A stretch of 64,000 nucleotides of DNA from NCBI GenBank assembly GCA_007922195.1, contig ML682005.1, positions 26,323,015 through 26,387,014 of the forward strand. The letters are read 5' to 3'. The notes under the pieces were generated by a model. That model worked only from the letters and a program-made list of their open reading frames with translations. It made no database searches and was not told the DNA's origin. This DNA is from Podocnemis expansa. Its lineage: Eukaryota > Chordata > Testudines > Podocnemididae. Of this stretch, positions 11,514 through 23,538 are shown one piece after another. The position numbers were made by a program, and so were the translations under genes. Each line of letters starts with the position of its first letter. The stretch's first letter is position 1.

Positions 11514-13651
11514 ATGCCTGCTTCCCCTGGCTCAAGAGGTGCTCAAAATGCAACGATGCCATGCCAGTCTCTCTGATGGGCAAGCTCAGTGCATTCGTTG
11601 CCTTGGCGAGGGACACTTTCCTCAGAAATGCGAGCGCTGCTCCAATCTCAGTGGCAGAGCCAGGAAAGACAGGGAAGTGCGGCTTAAGATTCTTTTAATG
11701 GAGAAATCTCTGTCCTCCTTCAGCTGCTAATTCTGATCGCTGCTCAGACCATCAAACGGCTTTTGATAAACAACTGCCTGCTAGCGAAACCCTCTCCTCT
11801 AGAAAGGGGTGCTCTCCTCTCAGAAAACCTTCCAGAAGGAACACCCCAGAGGCTATAGGTTCCTCAGGTGATTTGCACTCATTATCATCTCGAGTCTCCA
11901 AATGGAGCCAAGAATTCTCTCAAGCCTCATCATCGGCACCGTCCCTCTTATACAGACCCGTAGGCTGGTTCTAAATCTGGCAAGCGTAATCAGCCTCACG
12001 GTTCAGCACCAGACCCTACTACGGTGCCGACAACACTGGTGCCTGATATTGTGGTGCCTGACAAGCACCATGGTTTTACTGGTGCCGGACATTATGCTTC
12101 AAGCGGCACTGCTGCAGAATAATGCCCCGCTTACCGCCGCTTCAGCACCAGTCACAGCATTGGCACCGCTGCAGTCCTTCTCCGGGCAGCACACTAATAT
12201 TTCAGGCTCTGCTCATGCTTCATCTCCCAGGAGGTGAATGCACAAGCGGCATCACATTTCTCCTTCTCCCTATCATGGGGATCATAGATCACAATCTCCT
12301 AGCATCTGTTCATCAGCGCAATTTTCTCATTATTACCATACAGCCTATCTGCCTTCACGATACTCGTCTACATTCTCCTCTCCACACTGTGCTTCCAGGT
12401 GCTGCCGTTCATATACTCCTGCCCATGAACACAGCTACAGTAGGAATATTCACAGTTGCTCCTCTCACTGTTACTCACGTTATTGTCATTCGTGCTATCA
12501 ACATGACAAGCGCTCTCCTCCCCCGACAGGCTGCCCGGATCTCATAATAGCCCTCTTGCTGACAAGCACTTCTTACCTGCAGCCAGCCCGAATAGCTCAA
12601 TTTACACCTCTCAACAAGCTCAATCAATTAGTACTTCTTAATCTAACAACTCTATCCACCCTCCACATCAGTCCTTGCACACAGAGGATGAACCTTTTAT
12701 ACAACTCTCATCTAACCCCTCTGTCGATCCCAAGCAATTCAACGAATTATTCAAGAGGGTGGCTCAGGATTTAGATATTGCTTTACAGGAGGTTTCAGAG
12801 CCTCAATATAAGCTTCTAAAAATACTACACTCAACAGCCTCATCCAGGATTGCGATTCCTATGAATGAAGCCATTATGGAGCCTGCTAATCTTATTTGGC
12901 AGAATCCAGCATCTGTTCCTCCAACCAGCAGGCACACTGATAGGATATGGAATTTCTCTTTACCCATCCTCCTCCCAACTCACTAGTGATTTGAGGCTGC
13001 AAATCAGAGGAATAAACAACCTAATTTTAAGTCCACCCCCTCTGATTCCATGGGGAGGAAAGTCGTTGTCATCTTCTACACTACTCATTAGAGTAGCAAA
13101 CTATGCAGTCCTTCTCTCTAATTACAACTAGAACATATTTGACACATTGTCCAAACTTACCTCTGATATTCTGGATCTTAAAAAAGAACAGTTCAAAGCA
13201 TTAATTTCCGAAGGTCCTCTTGTTGCACATACATTCCTTCAAACATCCATGGACACTGCTGACACAGTTGCAAGGATGATGGCTGCCGCTGTGGTCCTGC
13301 GTCGAGCCTCCTGGTTGCACTCAGCTGCCGTGCCATAGGACCTGCAAAACAAAATTGAGGACTTACCTTTTGAGAAGCATTATCTATTCCACCAAATCAG
13401 AAGAGGTATGGCATTCTATGAAAGACTCCCGTGCAACTTTATGTACACTCGGCATATTCACCCCGTACTCTCAAAGAACACAAGTGCGTTCACAACCATT
13501 CCAACGTCGTTATAATACTCACTATTCATCCCTATCCAACATCAAGACATTCAAACAACAACAAAGATCTAAAAATAGAATCTATAGGCGTAAACCAAGA
13601 CCTCAGCCATCCTCATCTTCACAGCCGCCTCCTCCTAAGTCTCATTTCTGA
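11514..13651 (+). pseudogene. DIRS A gag remnant
   Basis: Broken into several frames. The N-terminal Cys-rich segment survives as CSKCNDAMP and then, in another frame, QCIRCLGEGHFPQKCERC (about 11545-11650), matching the CGRCEKPMP...CLLCLGEAH arrangement of element D. A later segment (about 12680-12960) resembles the D gag region before ALWHTPASIPP, here LIWQNPASVPP. The C-terminal part around 13200-13400 carries the ASWLHSAAV and IEDLPFE motifs shared by all gag copies. Multiple stops; not translatable as one protein. Confidence 0.75.
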
Positions 13652-13679
13652 AGCTTTGGTCAAGGGTCTGAAAACCCCC

Positions 13680-14690
13680 AAAATCTTCGCAGCATAGAGC
13701 CTATCCACTCCACTTTTGAATTTCATTTGGCACACTGCTTTTCCTTTTGGTCTACCATCACAACAGATAAAGGGGGCTTGGAGATTATTAAATTTGGTTA
13801 TTCTATCCCCTGCCCTGTCCCTCTTTAGGGACCCCCCTCGCGTACAAGTTCTCTGGCAGGAGGTCCAGCATTTATTACAGTTGGGGGCAATAGAGCCATT
13901 CCCTCCTCAGTTTCATTTTTCGGGGTTTTATTCTTATTTTGTCATTCTCAAAAAGTCAGGTGGTTGGAGACCCATACTTGAGCTAAGACCATTAAATAAG
14001 TTTGTCAAACGTGAAAGATTTAAAATGGTTACCCTGAATACTATTATTCCTATGCTGCTTGAAGGGGATTGGTTTTCAGCCTTCGACCTTAAGGACTCGT
14101 ATTCTCACATAACAATTCATCCTTCCCACAGGCGTTTCTTGAGATTCACTGTTGACGACCAACACTTTCAGTACAAGGTCCTTCCTTTCGGCCTGTCCAC
14201 AGCACCTCACGTCTTCTCCAAGGTCCTAGCTGTGGCCGTTGGGCACCTTCATACTCGGGGAATAAAGATATACCTATGCATAGATGATTGTTTACTGGTA
14301 GCTCTGTCATACGACCTGTGTCTTCAAGCCATCTCCACAACAACACTTTTCCATCAGGTAGGGCTGAAAATAAACATAGACAAATCGGTGCTTATTCCAG
14401 TGCAGTACATAGAATTCATCTGTGCCATACTGGATTCAAGAACATCACGAGCGTACCTGCCACAAGCCCACAGAGTACTCATTGGTGACCTTGTGCAGTT
14501 CATTCACACGGTTCCTCTAGTGGATGTAAAAACACTGTTACAGTTGCTCAGTCACTTGGCTGCATGCACATCAGTTGTCCCCAATGCCAGGCTACACATG
14601 CGAACTCTGCAGGCCTGGCTTGCAACGGTCTACAAGCCTCGTTTTCATTCAATGCACAAGAGACTGCTTGTGCCCACCAAAGTCTAGACA
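13680..14690 (+). pseudogene. DIRS A reverse transcriptase
   Basis: An open stretch of 323 codons (13716-14687) holds most of the RT: GWRPILELRPLNKF, the first catalytic Asp in SAFDLKDSYSHI, LPFGLSTAPHVF, and the active-site box as C-I-D-D at 14277-14288. The usual box in this family is Y-L-D-D, so the Asp pair is kept but the Tyr is lost. After VLLIPV-type thumb sequence the frame ends at a TAG (14685-14687), and RNase H follows in other frames. Confidence 0.85.
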
Positions 14691-15520
14691 TCTCTGAACT
14701 GGTGGAAGAACCAACACAACCTGCTAATAGGTGTCCCATTTCTCCACCCTCAGCCATTTTACACAATAACAGCAGACGCTTCCCTTACTGGATGGGGAGT
14801 ACACATGGGCACCCATTCCATTCAGGGCAAATTGTTGCACATGGAGATGTCCCTCCATATAAATATACTCAAGCCCAGGGCTGTCAGGAACACATGCTGC
14901 CATTTTCTTCAATTCATTCAAGACAAATCAGTTAGTCATGTCAGACAACTTCGCCTGTGTATACTATGTCAATCGTCAAGGAGGAGCAAGATCTCCTTCA
15001 CTCTGTGCAGAAGCAGTAAGACTCTGGATCTGGTGCATCCGCAACGCTGTCCAGGTCTCCACCACATATCTACCAGGTCTAGAAAATACCATGGCAGATA
15101 CTCACTCTCAGCAGGGTATTCCCCATGGTTCACGAGTGGCAGTTGAATGACTCTGTTCTCCACAATATTTTTTGCATGTGGGGTTATCCATCAATGGACC
15201 TTTTTGCCACAGCAAAAAACACAAAATGCCCCCAGTTTTGCTCCAGAGCCCAAAACGAACACCGATCACTAGGTGATGCTTTCCTATTAGACTGGTCAAG
15301 GGACCTTCTTTATGCGTTTCCACCAGTTGCTCTCATCGAGGGTGATCCAGAAAATAGAACAGGACCAGGTGACAGTAGTATTGATTGCACCAGCCTGGCC
15401 CAGACAGATATGGTTGCCATACCTTTATAGATCTGTCTGCACGCAAACCGATCCAACTGCCATTGATCAACAATCTCTTGTATCAAGTCAAGGTCTCATC
15501 ACATCACCAGACTCCATTTG
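14691..15520 (+). pseudogene. DIRS A RNase H and downstream domain
   Basis: RNase H motifs are scattered over frames: TITADASLTGWGVHMG (about 14757-14810), SDNFACVYYVNRQGG (about 14938-14990) and STTYLPGLENTMAD. Then come the WGYPSMDLFAT and LLYAFPPVAL motifs and, after another frameshift, VTVVLIAPAWPRQIWLP (about 15372-15420). The last motifs are constant in all copies here. They probably mark the domain called methyltransferase-like in DIRS elements (inference). Confidence 0.7.
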
Positions 15521-15534
15521 ACAGGTTGGTTTTT

Positions 15535-16610
15535 AGTTGGTTCCACATGATGGAAAATTCATGTTCTCAGGAAGTGCAGAACGTTCTGCTCAATAGCAGA
15601 AAACCATCCACCAGAAAATCATACATCCAGATGTGGCTCCATTTCTCTACCTGGTGTAAAGACAAGGCTCTTGCACCTGAGAAGACCTCTGTTCCTGAGA
15701 TCTTAGAGTACCTTCTCCATTTGAAACACTCAGTCCTTCCCAACAGTTCCGTCAAGGTTCATTTTGTCTGCAGTTTCAATTCCATGCTATCACCGATACT
15801 TCCTTATTTACCCACCCTACCATTAAGAGATTTTTAACAGGGTTACAAAAACTTTTTCTACCCATTCGTCCAACAACCATTCCCTGGAACCTCACTTTAG
15901 TTCTCGGGGCACTGATGAGGGCCCTGTTTGAACCTCTTGCAGCATGCTTCCTCTACGACCTTTCGATGAAAGTCTCCCTTTTTGGTTGCCATAGCCTCTG
16001 CAAGAAGAGTTGGTGAGTTAAACTCTTTGAGATTGGACACTCCATATACTGTCTTTCACAAGGACAAAGTCTCTTTACATCCTGATCCAAAATTCTTACC
16101 CAAAGTAGTGTCTGCCTTCCATTTGAATCAATCTATACATCTTACCTGCATTTCATCCAAAACCTCATTAATACTCCTTTGCAAGCTTCCTTCCATACCC
16201 TAGATGTCAGAAGGGAGCTTGCGTTTTATATTGATAGAACTAAGTTGTTCAGGAAGACCAATAGACTTTTTCTCTTTCGCAGAAAGGCAGAAGGGTGAAC
16301 CTGTGTCAAACCAAAGACTCTCAAAATGGGTAAAGGATTGCATTCATACTTGTTACAGCATCACTAACTGCCAAGTTCCATCTGGTGTTCACTGTCACTC
16401 TACCAGGGCCATAGTGACAGCTACAGCATTCTTAAATACTGTTCATATTGAAGACGTGCAAAGCTGCCACTTGGTCTACTCCTCATGCTTTCATTTCTCA
16501 TTACATCCTAGATGTAGCCCCAGTGAAAGACACAAACATGGGTTCACAAATACTCTCCTCTCTGCAGGACAACCCACCACCTGCTTACGTAACTGCTGTG
16601 TAGTCACTTA
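15535..16610 (+). pseudogene. DIRS A tyrosine recombinase
   Basis: The N-terminal part is VLLNSRKPSTRKSYIQMWL (about 15588-15650). The first catalytic Arg lies in AIASARRVGELNSL (about 15990-16030). The H-x-x-R box is HSTR at about 16399-16410. The catalytic Tyr is in FISHYILD (about 16493-16515), in a different frame. All catalytic letters survive, but frameshifts and stops separate them, so the enzyme is dead. Confidence 0.75.
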
Positions 16611-16703
16611 AGGTGGAGCAGCACAGGACAGCACTCAAAGAAGAGTTGGTTGCTCACCTGTAGTAACTCTGTTCTTCAAGCTGTGTGTCCTGTGATGCTC
16701 CAC
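16609..16703 (+). repeat. DIRS A internal complementary region
   Basis: The first half (16609-16644) is the reverse complement of the left outer end with a few mismatches. The second half (GTTGGTTGCTCACCTGTAG and following) is the reverse complement of the right outer end near 16890-16955. In DIRS elements this region templates circle formation from the two ends (family knowledge). Confidence 0.8.
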
Positions 16704-16945
16704 CACCCTTCTACCTCCCCTCTTGTCCTTCTCTTGTCGCAGCTTAGAGACGTTAAAAAGAAACTGACAGGAGAGGGGTGCGCTTGCAACCCCCTCAGCG
16801 TGGCTTGGTGCGAGCGCACCCCTCTCCTGTCAGTTTCTTTTTAACGTCTCTAAGCTGCAACGAGAGAAGGACAAGAGGGGAGGTGGAAGGGTGGTGGAGC
16901 ATCATAGGACACACAGCTTGAAGAACAGAGTTGCTACAGGTGAGC
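16664..16945. repeat. Long near-perfect palindrome at DIRS A right end
   Basis: Two arms of roughly 130 bp face each other around about 16800. Matching words include CTGTTCTTCAAGCTGTGTGT against its complement at about 16907-16931, GACAAGAGGGGAGGT against ACCTCCCCTCTTGTC, and GTTAAAAAGAAACTGACAGG against CCTGTCAGTTTCTTTTTAAC. The arms are far more alike than the left and right repeats of the same element. Confidence 0.85.
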
Positions 16946-16955
16946 AACCAACTCT

Positions 16956-18160
16956 TACGATGCATGATGAATTAATGGTTTTTGTTTTCCCTGTGTGTGT
17001 GTGTGAGAGAGATGGTGGTCTTAGTTCTGTAGGCCACTTTCCACAAGACGACAACCTGTATTCACTTCGGGATATGTGGTGCTCATTGACTGGAGGTTGA
17101 CATTCACTGCTTCATTTTCATTTAGGGTGTGGGCCCATGTCATAGTTGGGCGTTGTGCAGTAAAATGTTCAACAGAATTTGGAATGTTTTATTTCTGCAT
17201 GAGCTTTCTTACTTCAGTGATCAATGGAGTGACTACATAACAAACCTTGTTTTTATCATCCTGGTAATTAATAGAAGTACTATCCCTATTTTGCAGATGT
17301 GAAGAAGTACAAACAAGCTTGGGCAGAAATATATGTATTCATTAACCTTGAGTGCACAATTTGAGACCTACAGGGTATGCTTTCCCAAAAGTACTGAGCA
17401 TTTGAATCTCCTATGAACTTCAGGGCTGAGTACTCAGCATTTCTGAAAGTCAAGTCCGTAAATATCTCAGGTGAAGCGTACAGAATTGTAGCAGCAGAAA
17501 ACTAACCAGCATCTTCAGTCACTAACATGACTTAACAAATTTTTATGTCGGTAGCAGAGCAAGCATGCGAGTTAGCTTATCTTCCTGTCTAGTGCATAAC
17601 CACCAGATAATGTTTTCTCTCCTACTACCTGGTATTTCCCCTTCTTCATTTACTATACACCTTCCAACTTCTACTTCAAATGTGTCAGGTATCATGTGGA
17701 AAACAGCCTTGCTCTGCAGCACAACTTTGTGACGTTTCAATTCATCCTGCACACTGAATGAATGGGGTTATTACCTTCTGTGATCACCCAATTAAAGACT
17801 GTATCATAAAGCATAGATCCAAGAAGACACGTAAGCTAGTGTGGTAACCTTACTTGCTAGAGCTATATTCCAATTACAACTGTTTATTGTAGGGACCAGT
17901 AATACTGCCGCAATCCGGGTATGCACGTTCAATAATGAAGCTGTTCGTAACCACCTTGGTTACAGTGCATGGTGTTAAGAAAACTGGTATAATACAACTA
18001 TGAAATTTTTCCATATATGAGTAACATACTGAAACTTTGAAGATAATTTTTCATGGTGGATACCTTGGTTTTGAAAGCCAAAAGTTGTAATGCTATTGCT
18101 ACAGACAGTGTACCCAAAAAGTACTGATAGTTATGGCTGCCTTTTTTTGCCTGCCTATTG
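16956..18160. other. Intron 5 downstream of DIRS A, nothing recognised
   Basis: Ordinary AT-rich intron with a short (GT)n run at about 16993-17005. No exon or mobile element recognised until the MITE at 18161. Confidence 0.5.
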
Positions 18161-18338
18161 CAGTGATTCCCAACCACTGTGTCAGGGAACATTACTGTGT
18201 CACCACAGAGCAGTAAGTATGTTGCAGAAAGGTAGCCAGATGACTGGATTTGGCCTGTGGTGGGTAGGCTGGTGTGTCTTGTAGGGTAGCAATATGTCGC
18301 AAAGTGTGTCACAACCCACAAAAGATTGAGAACCACTG
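18161..18338. mobile_element. hAT-type MITE
   Basis: A 178-bp element with ends CAGTGATTCCCAACC and GATTGAGAACCACTG (imperfect inverted repeats). The flanks GCCTATTG (18153-18160) and ACCTATAG (18339-18346) match at 6 of 8 positions, as expected for an old 8-bp hAT duplication. No transposase. Confidence 0.65.
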
Positions 18339-18614
18339 ACCTATAGGACTAGATTTGTGTCTAAAATGGAAGCTTAAAGTTTTTTTTACATCTAAGATGT
18401 AGGGGTATGACTTGCGAAGGTATTCAGATGGGACTTCTGTAAATCCATCTTAAATCTTTAGGTGTGTTTTATCTTTGTAAACTTTGTATGCATGCTCGAA
18501 CAGAGAGACCTTGTATTTGATTAGGAAAAATGTTGCAAAATTATAAAATTGCCACTTCAGATTAGTTTAATATCTGTGGTTATAGTGTAGTTAACTATTT
18601 TCTTTTTTTTAAAG

Positions 18615-18679
18615 CTGAAGCAATAGCTAAGATTGCACAAGATCAAGAGGAATTTGAGAGAGAGCACAGATTTATACAG
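18615..18679 (+). CDS. CEP192: CEP192 exon 6 of window (65 nt)
   Basis: Small exon reading EAIAKIAQDQEEFEREHRFI then Q, leaving in phase 0 at CAG/GTTAGT. The Ile-Ala-Gln-Asp-x-Glu-Glu-Phe core matches the helix that follows the Aurora A-binding block in CEP192. Acceptor TTTTTTTAAAG. It lies 8 kb from the previous exon because DIRS element A has expanded intron 5. Confidence 0.94.
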
Positions 18680-18775
18680 GTTAGTGACTAAAAAAATTTA
18701 CCCTTCAGCAGTTGTTCAAAGTAAGTAGATAACTTTCCTATGACTTTCAGAATGATTTTTTTTTTTCATTCCCAG

Positions 18776-18979
18776 GAAGAAGAGATAGAGACACAAAATA
18801 CACCTGAAGTAGAGGATACATCATGGAAATCTGCCAGTAGCTATAATTTGCTGAAAGCATCCCAAACTACCTCTAATCATAGTAAAGATGCTAGCTACTT
18901 ACGTTTGTCTTTGGGGGAATTCTTTGGTCAGCGATCAGAAGCTCTTGGCTGTCTAGGTGGAGGCAGTGATGTGAGAAGG
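18776..18979 (+). CDS. CEP192: CEP192 exon 7 of window
   Basis: 68 codons in phase 0, from EEEIETQNTPEVEDTSWKS through KDASYLRLSLGEFFGQRSEA to GGGSDVRR. The DASYLRLSLGEFF..RSEALGCLGGG block is a hallmark of vertebrate CEP192. Acceptor TTCATTCCCAG, donor AGG/GTATGT. Only 96 nt of intron separate it from exon 6. Confidence 0.96.
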
Positions 18980-19486
18980 GTATGTGACTGATTAAACATT
19001 TTTCATGCAGAAGACTAAGGAAAAGGACAAGAGGCACATAGTTGGAATTACCCTTGTATTGAATTTAACTAATACTTCCCGAAGAGTTGGGTCTTCCAGA
19101 CTAGTAATTCTCCTGTGTTGGCAAGTGAGATTTGCTCCCAATGCTGGGAGTTGTTAGAGAGCAGGTATAGGGCATGCCTTGTGTTAATTAAAAGACAACT
19201 TTGACAAACTGGATTTCATTTTCACCTTTTGGAGAATTAATATCTTGCATTGGTTTCTAGTATGTATTGAAAATAGAACAAATCAAATACACATTGGAGG
19301 TCTGTGGAGATGATCTTTTTGGGACAGTGAGAAAAATCAGTTTGATCTAAATAAAAATAGCAACAATGGGGGAGAAAAATGTAGCTTTTATATGTACTAG
19401 CTAAATACTCTGCAGTGAATTTTTACTATTTCATAATAAGGAGGGGGAAAAAATCACTAACTTTTTTCCCCACCCCACCCCCCCAG

Positions 19487-19598
19487 CCATCCTTTGGTTA
19501 TTATATTACTTCTCCAGAGAAAAGGCAACCTGTACCTTTGTTAAGGCAATCTGATTCATCAAGAGGCAACTCCGATCAAGAGAGTTCTCAAGTTTCAG
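19487..19598 (+). CDS. CEP192: CEP192 exon 8 of window
   Basis: Reads PSFGYYITSPEKRQPVPLLR to SDQESSQVS, phase 0 in and 1 out. The PSFGY.I.SPEKR motif is conserved in CEP192. The acceptor is preceded by an unbroken C-rich tract (CCCACCCCCCCAG), and the donor is TCAG/GTAAGT. Confidence 0.95.
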
Positions 19599-20104
19599 GT
19601 AAGTTTTTTATGTTCAGGTACTATAAAATGGGTAAAACAGCAGCGTCAGTTTAGTGAACTGGTAACTATATTTGAACTCCTAACCCCCAAGATTAGAATT
19701 AGTGAAAACCACTCAGAACAAATTCTCAAAGGGGGATTCACTTTAATTATTTTTCACCAGTAGTTATTTTCTTCTCTAAGGTGGAAGAACAGCACTTAAT
19801 CCTGATGAGAAATTGTCCTTAGCATCCAACCTAAACCTCCCTTGTTTCATTGTAAGCCCATTGCTGCTTGTACTATCTCAGAGGTTAACAAGAAGAATTT
19901 TTCACTCCTCATAGTATCAAGCTTTATGTACCTGAAAACTGTTAAAATTTTTTTAGTCTTCTCTTTTCCACACTAAAGAAACCCTTTCCAAAGTGCTCCT
20001 TTCTTAGGATCATTCTCATTTTGTAAGTGTGCAACTAACTATTCCTTCCGAAGTGGAACATGTTGTCTCTCTTCTTACTGGATTGCATCCTATTTACGTC
20101 AATC

Positions 20105-20509
20105 CAATGGTTCCCATATTTTTGGCTCGAGATCAACAAATAACATTTTCACAACGCTGAAGGGCCACCAGTCTATCAACTCAAATGTTTTTATGTATTT
20201 GTGTGCAGTACAGAATACACCGGTAAGGACTATACATGTCTACCTGTCTATTAAAAAATTGAAATAATTAAAATTAAACTGTTAACAGTTTATTTTGATG
20301 CTGGAAGAAGGCATAGGAAGGGAGGCTGGCAGCCGCAGTTGGGCTTCTAGCTGTTTACTGGACTTGGCTGTGGCTACAAGCCTACAGCCAAGTTCCTGGC
20401 TCTGTGCTGGGACTGGGGAGAAAACATGCAACAGCCTGGTTCCCAGGCAGTGGGAAGGTAGTGCAGGCCATTTGAAAAAGCTCCGTGGGCAAGGAGTTGT
20501 GAATCACTG
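20105..20509. mobile_element. Possible hAT-type MITE next to CR1
   Basis: Begins CAATGGTTCCCATATTTTTG and ends GTTGTGAATCACTG, imperfect inverted ends of hAT type. The interior has a GC-rich stretch with TGGCTGTGGCTACAAGCC. No target duplication could be made out, so this is tentative. Confidence 0.4.
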
Positions 20510-20510
20510 T

Positions 20511-21664
20511 TCAGACCATTTCACTGCTTTGTCCAGATCACGCTGAATTTTTTAATTCCATCTTCCAAAGCACTTGCAAGCGTCCCCACTTGGTATTGTT
20601 TGCAAACTTTTTATAACTGCCCTTTCTGTGCCATTATCATTGATGGAGACGTTAAACAGAACTGGACCCAGAACCACTCAGTATGCGTTTCCAGCTTGAT
20701 TGTCAACCACTGATTACTTTAGGGAATAGTTTTTCAATTAGTTATGCACTCACCTTACATTAACTCCATCTAGACAGTATTTCCCAAATTTGTTTTGAGG
20801 TTATGCTGAGACAGTATCAAAAGCCTTTCTTAAAGTCAAAGTATACCACATTTACTTCTCCATCCCTGCCCCCTTTCTGTAAGGCTTGTTGCATTGTCAA
20901 AGAAAGCTGTTAAGTTGCTTTTGCGATGATTTGGTTCTTGACAGGTGTTTAACTTCTATTCTCAGTGTGTGCAGATTGGCTGCTTGATTATTTACTTCAT
21001 TATCTTTTTGGGTACTGTTAAGCTGACTGATCTTTAATTGCCTGGGTTGTTCTTATTCCCCTTACTGTAATTTGGCAGTGTATTTGACTTCTGTATATAT
21101 TGCATTCCTCTGCAGTCACTTAAGTTTTTTCCATGAGTTTTTGAGGATAAGCTGATAGTGGCTCAGATATTGTCAGTCACTTCCCTGTAGTGTTTTAAAA
21201 TGCATTTCATCAGACTCTGACCTGAAGGCATTTAACTTATTCTTTTCTTATTTTAGTCTTGTATTCTATCTCCATTTTTCTCAGGTGTTAACCAGGCTAG
21301 ATGTCCAGTCATTGCTAACTTTTTTTGGTGGAAACTGAAAGTCATACTTCCGTTGCTTCCATGTTTTCTGTTGTCTCCCCCTCGCTCGCGTTAAGTAATG
21401 CACCTGCCAAAGCCTGTGCTTGGTCATCCTCTTGACTACTGTATTTGTAGAATGTTTTCTTGTCATTCTTTCTTTTAGATTTTGTCCATACATGCTTGTT
21501 TTATGTTCATCCTTTGCAATTTGACCTAATTCCTATGTTTTATATGTCTGAGTTTCAGATCATTGGTTTTCTGGTTGAGCTATAGTTACACTTCCCTATG
21601 TAGTGGGGTAGTTTTTCTCTTATTCCCTTAAATATCCCTTTTGAAAGATTGCCAACTATCCCGA

Positions 21665-21712
<48 letters not shown>

Positions 21713-22110
21713 TTCCCCCCCCAATGGGATCTTGCCTACTAACTCCTTGAGTTTGCTGAAGTCTGCCTTTTTGAAAACGAATCTTTATTGTGCTGTTTTT
21801 CTCTCTTGTCACTGCTTGGAATCATGAACTTTTTTGTTTCATGCTCACTATCCTCCAAACTGCCTTTCACTTTCACTTTCAAATGCCTCCCTGTTTGTCA
21901 AAATTAAATCTAGAACAGCCTCTCCTCTAGTTGCTTTCTCCACTTTCTGAAATAAAAATTGTTTCCAGTGCATTCTAAGAATTTGCTGGATAATCTGTGC
22001 CCTGCTCTCAGCTTGCTTTCTAGGCAAAGGGAGCTGTGTTTCCTTGTATTATTGGATATACTAGACTCATCCTTTGATTTTAGCCATAAACAGGACACCC
22101 CTGTTCTGAC
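20511..22110 (-). mobile_element. CR1-type LINE fragment (dead)
   Basis: Read on the minus strand, this is the ORF2 of a CR1 LINE. The lower-coordinate part covers the RT: a box corresponding to F-A-D-D-T-K reads FANNTK at about 20585-20640, so both catalytic Asp are lost. An SQ/KAF-type region lies at 20800-20900. The higher-coordinate part (about 21740-21960) matches the pre-RT ORF2 segment that describes KIPWE- and DFKKADF-like sequence. A (TG)n microsatellite has grown inside it at about 21668-21710. Many stops. Confidence 0.75.
21668..21710. repeat. (TG)n microsatellite
   Basis: About 20 TG units followed by a T run and a C run, inside the CR1 fragment. Confidence 0.9.
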
Positions 22111-23538
22111 AATTTTTTTCCCCTATATGTTTTCTTGTAGATTTTGCAATCTTGTGCCTGATACCTGGCTTGATATGCAAATAGGCATTTATTTTAAGTC
22201 ATATAGTGTGCACATAACAGACAAGTGCCTGCTATTTCCTGTCTGAAAAGAGCATGTCTAAGATGTGTCACCACTGGATGACCTGAAAATTTTGTTCTTA
22301 AGTTTAGATGCATAACTTAAATATTATCCCTGCATGCATTTCATAATGATTCTGACCAGTGGAGGGTTACTGGCTCTTAGTAGAAACCATACATGCACTC
22401 ATCTGGCAAAGTTAATATGCAGATATCTAATCAAGGGGATTCCTCTGATGCACTATACATTGTCTGTGCCCCCTGCCAGTTAGCACCACGCAGTTCTTGG
22501 GTCAGAGGGAGTATGAGAGGAGAACCCTCTACTGAGAGGGCAGCTGTAGAGGCAATTTAAGATGAAGGCTTGCAGGTCTCTGAAAGGTAAAAGCTCAAGA
22601 AAGCAAAATATGAAGAGGATGTGTATGACTGAGATGTGGCTATGTGGAATAGGCATTCTAGAGCCTGTAAAAGAAGGATAGAGGGATGGATGTGAGAATA
22701 GGTGCCAGAGGGGTTGAGGTTGGAATGGGTGTGGCAGGTGGATAGAAGCCCAGAGTTGGGACAAAAGGCTCTAGCGATGAGGAGGATGGAGAAGTGGGGG
22801 GGTATAGGTTTTAGATTAATGTGGGTGGGTGGGTGGGTGGGGAGGGGTTGATGGTGTTGGAGGAATGGCAGATGGCTGAGAGAGAAATAAATCTGATAAA
22901 TGCTGTGGAAGTAATGCTTTCATAGCCTCACCCCACCCCCAGGAAGCTGGGGTTCCATGCCTTTCCCTGCTGAGGAGAAAAAGAACCAGCTGGGGAGTTG
23001 TTTGAACATTATAGGTGGAGAAACTCAGGAACCTGTCAGTCCGTCAGGCACTTCTGCTTACTCCCCAAGTTGGAGTGTATGTAAGGGGCTGTGGCCCCAA
23101 CTGTGATATGTCTATATGGATTGACTTTGTGGGGTTAACTGAACAGCAGTGTAGACCTGCTCATTCAATCTGGACGTCGGTGCTGTTAATCCACTGCCAC
23201 AAAGAGTAATGCTGCATTATCGGATCATTTCCCATGAGTGTAGCATGGTAGGAATGCCACAGTAGGTAGAAGTTAGGAAGTCAGCAGGAGATATGCAAGC
23301 TCTTCGTAGCTTGTCTATCTGTCATTGACTGCTCCTGAATTTTGCTGGCAGTAGAGACCAAGCCTGAGTTACAAGCTGCATTGTGTGGGTTTGCAAAGGA
23401 TGACGTGCAGTCCTATTGATCAATGGTTTCAACAGAAGTTCAGTGGTGCATCCCAAGAATATGGGTATGTGAACAATCTGCTTACCAGTAATTACTACTC
23501 CTAACCTCCCTTTTTTTTTTTTTTCCTGTTTTTTATAG
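22111..23538. other. Intron 8, unannotated part
   Basis: Contains a purine-rich stretch with GGTGGGTGGGTGGGTGGGG at about 22822-22846 that could form a G-quadruplex, and otherwise ordinary intron. A T-run (about 23511-23524) precedes the exon 9 acceptor. No gene recognised. Confidence 0.5.

Larger units (their letters stand above)
11135..16955 (+). mobile_element. DIRS-type tyrosine-recombinase retrotransposon A (degenerate)
   Basis: About 5.8 kb in intron 5, sense to CEP192. It has the order of a DIRS element: left terminal repeat, gag, RT, RNase H, a downstream DIRS region, tyrosine recombinase, internal complementary region, right terminal repeat. The left outer end (11135-11170) is complementary to 16609-16644. 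The right outer end is complementary to 16645-16703. Stops and frameshifts interrupt every coding part. The right end has been turned into a long palindrome. Confidence 0.85.

Noticed and set aside
11135..16955. Endogenous retrovirus or Gypsy-type LTR element
   Set aside because: No protease, DDE integrase or direct LTRs. Tyrosine recombinase, inverted repeats and an ICR identify a DIRS element.
22822..22846. CRISPR or telomere-like array from GGTGGG repeats
   Set aside because: Only a short simple repeat; no spacers and no TTAGGG units.
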